9,210 nucleotides of DNA from Pseudomonadota bacterium. GTDB lineage: Bacteria > Desulfobacterota > Syntrophia > Syntrophales > UBA5619. Under the pieces are notes generated by a model, which made no database searches, was not told the origin of the DNA, and saw only the letters and a program-made list of their open reading frames with translations. Shown one piece after another: positions 6,217 to 9,210 of the stretch (position 1 is its first letter; each line of letters opens with the position of its first letter). Both the position numbers and the translations under genes were made by a program. The stretch spans positions 1-9,210 of the forward strand of contig JAHJQP010000140.1 of the NCBI GenBank assembly GCA_018819165.1, in the 5' to 3' direction.

Positions 6217-7227
6217 ATGAAAGCGACATCCTATAACCTCTTCATGTCTGCCCTCTACGGCGGCAGGAAAGGGATACGTCCTCCGGCGGGGAATCCCACA
6301 TCGATCGCCTGCGTGGAACTGATGAAGGCCTGCGGGGCCTTCTTTCCGGAGGCCCATCTGAACGCCCGCGCCATGGCCGATTTGGCCCTGGTGGGCCATG
6401 AGCTGGCCGGTTTTGACACGGTCATGCCGGAATACAGTGTTCATCAGGAATCGGCCGCTCTGGGCTGCGAGATGGACTGGGGAAACGAGACGCGGATGCC
6501 CGATGCCAAGACGGCGCCGCACATGGATTTTTCGGACGTGATCGTTCCGGAAAGCATCCTCGAAAAACCTTCCTTACGGGTCGTCCTCGACGCCCTGTCC
6601 ATTCTGCGCCGGGAGGTCGGGGGGCAGGTGGCGATCATCGGCAAGGTCATGGGTCCCTGGACGCTGGCCTACCATATGGCGGGCACGCAGAATTTCCTGC
6701 TACAGCTCGGTCTCGGTGAAAAGGACAAAATCAACCGCATGCTGAGACAGCTCATGCCGGTCACCATCGCCTTCGCCAACGCGCAGTTCAGGGCCGGCGC
6801 CGATGCCGTGGTCCTGGCCGATCACGCCACCGGCAACCTGGTCGGGCCCTACCACTACAGGGACTATCTGCTCCCCATTCACCAAGAGATCACCGCCCGT
6901 GTGGGCGGGCCCATGATCCTCCACGTCTGCGGCAACTGCCTCGACCGTCTGGAGTTATTCGCCGAATCAGGCGTTGACGCCTACCACTTCGAATGGCAGG
7001 TGGACGCCAAAGCGGCGGTCGAGAAAATCGGCGACCGGATTTCCCTAATCGGCAATCTGAACAACCCCAAGACCCTGTTTCAGGGCACACCGGAGGATGT
7101 CTACAAGCAGGCCCGTTATTCAATTGAGGCAGGCGTCGATATCATCGGGCCGGAGTGCGCCGTTCCCCTCACAACGCCCCTGGCCAATCTCCGTGCCATT
7201 TCGGCCGCAGTGCTCGATGGTTACTGA
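6217..7227 (+). CDS. MtaA/CmuA-type corrinoid-dependent methyltransferase (URO-D fold)
   Basis: The 336-residue product matches the MtaA/MtbA/CmuA branch of the uroporphyrinogen-decarboxylase superfamily. These zinc enzymes transfer a methyl group between a methyl-corrinoid protein and a thiol or pterin acceptor (coenzyme M in methanogens; tetrahydrofolate is more likely in a bacterium). The family pattern is visible throughout: the N-terminal RPPAGNPTSIACVELMKACG (21-40), GFDTVMPEYSVHQESAALGCEMDWG (65-89), ILHVCGN (234-240), LIGNLNNPKTLFQGTPEDV (277-295) and GPECAVPLTTP (311-321). The zinc ligands expected in MtaA-type enzymes are all present: His236, Cys238 and Cys314. These also argue against a true HemE. 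The ATG at 6217 follows an AGGAAGG Shine-Dalgarno sequence. A corrinoid protein gene starts 22 bases downstream. The substrate-specific methyltransferase that would load the corrinoid is not in the window, so the methyl donor cannot be named. Confidence 0.88.
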   Translation: MKATSYNLFMSALYGGRKGIRPPAGNPTSIACVELMKACGAFFPEAHLNARAMADLALVGHELAGFDTVMPEYSVHQESAALGCEMDWGNETRMPDAKTAPHMDFSDVIVPESILEKPSLRVVLDALSILRREVGGQVAIIGKVMGPWTLAYHMAGTQNFLLQLGLGEKDKINRMLRQLMPVTIAFANAQFRAGADAVVLADHATGNLVGPYHYRDYLLPIHQEITARVGGPMILHVCGNCLDRLELFAESGVDAYHFEWQVDAKAAVEKIGDRISLIGNLNNPKTLFQGTPEDVYKQARYSIEAGVDIIGPECAVPLTTPLANLRAISAAVLDGY

Positions 7228-7235
7228 TTCAGATC

Positions 7236-7242
7236 AAGGAGA
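7236..7242 (+). promoter_or_regulatory. Ribosome binding site selecting ATG at 7250
   Basis: AAGGAGA lies 7 bases before the ATG at 7250. It decides against a longer reading from 7097, which would overlap the methyltransferase gene by 131 bases and add a sequence unlike corrinoid proteins. Confidence 0.85.
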
Positions 7243-7249
7243 AGAAAGA

Positions 7250-7888
7250 ATGCATGAATCCGTCCAAAAGATCAAGGAAAGCATTATCGAGGGGCGTCAC
7301 AAGGAAATCGAATCTCTGGTCCGTGAGATCTGCAAAACGGGGATAGACCTAGATACGGTGATTCAAGAGGGATTGATTGCCGCTATGGATGTGGTCGGTC
7401 AGAAATTCGGTGCCGGGGAGCTCTTTGTCCCCGAAATGATGGTTTCCGCCATGACGATGAAACTCGGCCTCAATATCGTCAAACCCCTCCTGACCGGCAA
7501 GGCCGGCGCACCAAAAGGCACCGTTCTCATGGGAACCGTCAAGGGCGATCTTCATGACATCGGCAAGAATATCGTGATCATGATGCTGGAAGGGGCCGGT
7601 TTCCAGGTGATCGACCTGGGCGTCGATATCGACGTGGAGAAGGTCGTGGCAAAGGTGATTGAAATCCGCCCCCAGGTGTTGGGCCTTTCCGCCCTGCTCA
7701 CAACCACCATGCCAGAGATGAAACGTGTCATCGAAGAACTCGGGGCGCGCGGTCTGCGGGACCGGGTCAAGGTCATGGTGGGGGGTGCCCCCGTCGACGC
7801 CGCCTTCGCCGAAAAGATCGGCGCCGACGGCTACGGAAAGGATGCGGCACAGGCCATGGCTCTGGCCCGCAGCTTCGTAGGCCTTTAA
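7250..7888 (+). CDS. Methyltransferase cognate corrinoid protein (MtaC/MtbC family)
   Basis: The 212-residue product is a full-length cobalamin-binding protein of methyl transfer systems. The N-terminal helical cap domain (about 1-85; GLIAAMDVVGQKFGAGELFVPEMM at 41-64) is the B12-binding 'cap' seen in MtaC, MtbC and methionine synthase. The C-terminal Rossmann-like domain has GTVKGDLHDIGKN (95-107), where His102 in the D-x-H-x-x-G motif is the lower axial ligand of cobalt, followed by GLSALLTTTMPEM (145-157) and VGGAPV (177-182). It shuttles the methyl group from a substrate-specific methyltransferase to the MtaA-like partner encoded 22 bases upstream, with which it is surely cotranscribed. 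Oxidised cobalt must normally be reduced by an activase (RamA-type); none is encoded here. There is no convincing terminator directly after the stop codon. Confidence 0.93.
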   Translation: MHESVQKIKESIIEGRHKEIESLVREICKTGIDLDTVIQEGLIAAMDVVGQKFGAGELFVPEMMVSAMTMKLGLNIVKPLLTGKAGAPKGTVLMGTVKGDLHDIGKNIVIMMLEGAGFQVIDLGVDIDVEKVVAKVIEIRPQVLGLSALLTTTMPEMKRVIEELGARGLRDRVKVMVGGAPVDAAFAEKIGADGYGKDAAQAMALARSFVGL

Positions 7889-7951
7889 CCAGCTTCCAGG
7901 AAATGTGAAACCTTCGTCATCTTTTTAATCACACTTTGGGTAACATTTAAT

Positions 7952-7996
7952 TTGAGGCATTTCGCATGTTGCATTATTCTCTAAATATGTTAGACT
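7952..7996 (+). promoter_or_regulatory. Two overlapping promoter candidates before the zinc-ribbon gene
   Basis: Two sigma-70-like pairs are visible: TTGAGG (7952-7957) with TATTCT (7975-7980), spacer 17; and TTGCAT (7969-7974) with TAGACT (7991-7996), spacer 16. Either would give a leader of roughly 65-85 bases to the ATG at 8068. They suggest independent transcription of the zinc-ribbon gene, but they are pattern matches only. Confidence 0.35.
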
Positions 7997-8054
7997 TCAA
8001 TGCAATCTATCCGGAAACTCAGATGGCACCAGGTAAGTATGTTGTAAATTCGGC

Positions 8055-8061
8055 AAGGAGG
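8055..8061 (+). promoter_or_regulatory. Ribosome binding site selecting ATG at 8068
   Basis: AAGGAGG lies 6 bases before ATG at 8068. In-frame ATGs at 7966 and 7987 have no comparable site and would put this sequence, and the promoter candidates, inside the coding region. Confidence 0.85.
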
Positions 8062-8067
8062 TTGAAT

Positions 8068-8580
8068 ATGGCAGAAAAGCAGGGAAACGAAGAGGAGCAG
8101 AAAGAGGTCAGTCTGTACGAAAAATTGGCTTTAAGGACGAGGGAACTTCTTGAGGAGGCGCGAGAGAAAACAGCCGAGACGGCAGAATCGGCCCTTGAGA
8201 GGGCAAAGGCGGAGATGATTGCAGCGGGTGAGTTCGGAAGGGAGCAGGGAGAGAGGTTAAAGGCCTTTTTGATACGTGATCTCCAGGCCACCAGCGAGAA
8301 TGCTTTAAAAATGGGTGAAACGGCCCGAGAGATGCTTGAGCCACATCGGGTAGCGGCAGGTATCCAGAGCTCCCTGGCCAAGATACTGGAAACAGTTGGC
8401 AGTACGTTCGAAGAGTGGGGAAGCAAGCTTGAATCGAGGTTGGATTACAAAACGGGGGAGATAACAAGCCCGGGAACCCTTACGTGCAAGAAATGCGAAA
8501 GCAGCATGAAAATGCTAAAAACTGGCCGTATTCCGCCCTGTCCGAAATGCCAGGGAACAGATTTTAGAAAATCTTACTAG
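8068..8580 (+). CDS. Zinc-ribbon protein resembling YbeL/DUF1451
   Basis: The 170-residue product has a highly charged helical N-terminal part (about 10-125, rich in Glu, Ala, Lys and Arg, probably coiled coil) and a C-terminal zinc ribbon with four cysteines: CKKC (140-143) and CPKC (158-161). The layout, with a Tyr-x-x-Gly-Glu segment (YKTGEI, 127-132) just before the first Cys pair and a Phe-Arg-Arg/Lys-type ending, closely resembles what I remember of E. coli YbeL (DUF1451), whose function is not established. No signal peptide or membrane segment is seen, so it is probably cytosolic. It follows the corrinoid protein gene by 179 bases and has its own promoter candidates and Shine-Dalgarno sequence, so a link to methyl transfer is not implied. 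Two terminator-like hairpins lie downstream. Confidence 0.8.
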   Translation: MAEKQGNEEEQKEVSLYEKLALRTRELLEEAREKTAETAESALERAKAEMIAAGEFGREQGERLKAFLIRDLQATSENALKMGETAREMLEPHRVAAGIQSSLAKILETVGSTFEEWGSKLESRLDYKTGEITSPGTLTCKKCESSMKMLKTGRIPPCPKCQGTDFRKSY

Positions 8581-8689
8581 GCTTATGGAGTCACCCATAT
8601 CACTTTTCGCTTGCTCCTAAGATAAATCCTTCAGATAATGGAAACACACCAATAATAAAGTAAGAGGCTGTAGTTATCTAATTCCTTTT

Positions 8690-8720
8690 TTATTGATTAC
8701 ACCGTAATAAATAATTTTTT
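8690..8720 (+). terminator. AT-rich hairpin plus T-run, possible weak terminator
   Basis: TTATTGATTAC (8690-8700) pairs with GTAATAAATAA (8704-8714), with one mismatch and a 3-base loop, and TTTTTT (8715-8720) follows directly. The stem is AT-rich, so it may be weak. The surrounding 8581-8734 is AT-rich and holds nothing else I recognise. Confidence 0.4.
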
Positions 8721-8734
8721 GTATCAAAGACGAC

Positions 8735-8761
8735 GCCCTCCAGCATAAGGAGGGCTTTTTT
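8735..8761 (+). terminator. Intrinsic terminator after the zinc-ribbon gene
   Basis: GCCCTCC (8735-8741) and GGAGGGC (8749-8755) form a perfect 7-bp GC-rich stem with a 7-base loop, followed by TTTTTT (8756-8761). It terminates plus-strand transcription. The last T is also the final base of the uvrC stop codon on the other strand. In the uvrC direction the hairpin is followed only by GTCGTCTTTG, so it would be a poor terminator that way. Confidence 0.8.
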
Positions 8762-9210
8762 CATGTCCGTTCCGCCGCCGGTGCGGGGGGCTGTCCAACA
8801 TCGAGAAATTCACGAATCTGGCGGGCGGTCTCTGGACCAATCCCTTCGACCTGCTGCAACTCCTCAACTGATGCTGCCCGGATCCGCCTCACGTCGCCTA
8901 AGAAAACGAGGAGCGCTTTCCTCCGCGCAGGACCTATGCCGGGAATTCGGTCTAAAAGCGATCTTAAATCTTCTTTTTCCTTTACCTTCCGGTGGTAGGA
9001 GACGGCGAAGCGGTGCGCCTCATCCCGGACCCTCTGGAGGAGGAAGAGGGCCGCGGGCCACCGCGAGAGGTAGACCGAATCCTTCCGCCCCGGAAGATAG
9101 ACGCGATCCTCACCTTTTCCGGGCGTGTCCATCCGGCGACCGCCGCCGGCCGGAGGGGAAACGCCGCCATTCTCCCCGGCGCCTGCAGGACGCACGGAAA
9201 CCGCCGGGCC
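8761..9210 (-). CDS. uvrC: UvrABC excinuclease subunit C, C-terminal fragment (5' end outside window)
   Basis: UvrC makes both incisions in nucleotide excision repair together with UvrA and UvrB. The visible part is the last ~145 residues; the gene continues beyond the right edge. From about 9120 leftward it matches the family well: DRVYLPGRKDSVYLSRWPAA, then LFLLQRVRDEAHRFAVSYHRK, which is a hallmark of the end of the second nuclease domain, then the tandem helix-hairpin-helix DNA-binding domain with IPGIGPARRKALLVFLGDV and VEGIGPETARQIREFL. The C-terminus ends about 12 residues after the second hairpin, which is normal. The frame is open to the window edge, but the ~75 bases upstream of the match (about 9135-9210) translate to a Gly/Pro/Arg-rich stretch unlike UvrC; this is reported as a finding. 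The gene is convergent with the zinc-ribbon gene. Confidence 0.92.
   Translation of the reverse strand, partial: GPAVSVRPAGAGENGGVSPPAGGGRRMDTPGKGEDRVYLPGRKDSVYLSRWPAALFLLQRVRDEAHRFAVSYHRKVKEKEDLRSLLDRIPGIGPARRKALLVFLGDVRRIRAASVEELQQVEGIGPETARQIREFLDVGQPPAPAAERT

Noticed and set aside
6001..6522. A 173-codon open frame on the minus strand spanning the intergenic region and the start of the methyltransferase gene
   Set aside because: More than half is antisense to the methyltransferase, there is no recognisable domain, and it runs through both intergenic hairpins.
7097..7249. N-terminal extension of the corrinoid protein
   Set aside because: It overlaps the methyltransferase gene in another frame, and a strong Shine-Dalgarno sequence at 7236-7242 points to ATG 7250.
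7966..8067. N-terminal extension of the zinc-ribbon protein
   Set aside because: The AAGGAGG at 8055-8061 is correctly spaced to ATG 8068, and the extension (LHYSLNMLDFNAIYPE) does not resemble the charged start of the family.

Overview
The window looks like part of the chromosome of an anaerobic bacterium, most likely a sulfate-reducing or syntrophic member of the Desulfobacterota (the former Deltaproteobacteria). This is an inference. It rests on the corrinoid methyltransferase pair, the CoA-ester (beta-oxidation-like) genes, and a GGCTGTTGAAAAACG-type inverted repeat of a style I associate with that group. There is no rRNA, tRNA, CRISPR array, transposase or phage gene in the window.

Layout from left to right. 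(1) An imperfect palindromic repeat at 3-137 sits directly upstream of a two-gene plus-strand unit: an acyl-CoA dehydrogenase family protein (169-1299) and an enoyl-CoA hydratase/isomerase family protein (1306-2070). (2) A tightly overlapping minus-strand operon runs from 5791 down to 2269: MoxR-type AAA+ ATPase, then DUF58 protein, then a multi-pass membrane protein with a DUF4129-like C-terminus. It converges on the enoyl-CoA hydratase gene. (3) A 425-base divergent intergenic region (5792-6216) carries short heptad repeats, two strong hairpins and a plausible sigma-70 promoter. (4) A plus-strand pair follows: an MtaA/CmuA-type methyltransferase of the uroporphyrinogen-decarboxylase fold (6217-7227) and its cognate corrinoid protein (7250-7888). 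(5) A small zinc-ribbon protein resembling the YbeL/DUF1451 family (8068-8580) is followed by two terminator-like hairpins. (6) The 3' end of uvrC enters from the right on the minus strand (9210 to 8761).

How the genes work together. The first two genes would act in sequence on one acyl-CoA substrate, but both depart from the textbook active sites, so the substrate and even the reaction are open. The MoxR-DUF58-DUF4129 operon is a common envelope-associated set. The ATPase is thought to act as a chaperone for the membrane-bound DUF58 partner. The usual vWA and transglutaminase members are absent here. The methyltransferase and corrinoid protein form two thirds of a methylotrophic three-component system: the corrinoid protein carries the methyl group and the MtaA-like protein moves it to an acceptor. 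The substrate-specific methyltransferase and the corrinoid activase are not in the window.

The window contains mostly recognisable families and I see no clear new multi-gene system. The points most worth a second look are the acyl-CoA dehydrogenase without a Glu at either known catalytic position, its equally unusual crotonase partner, the 7-nt-period repeats at both ends of the MoxR operon, and the double-hairpin element upstream of the methyltransferase.
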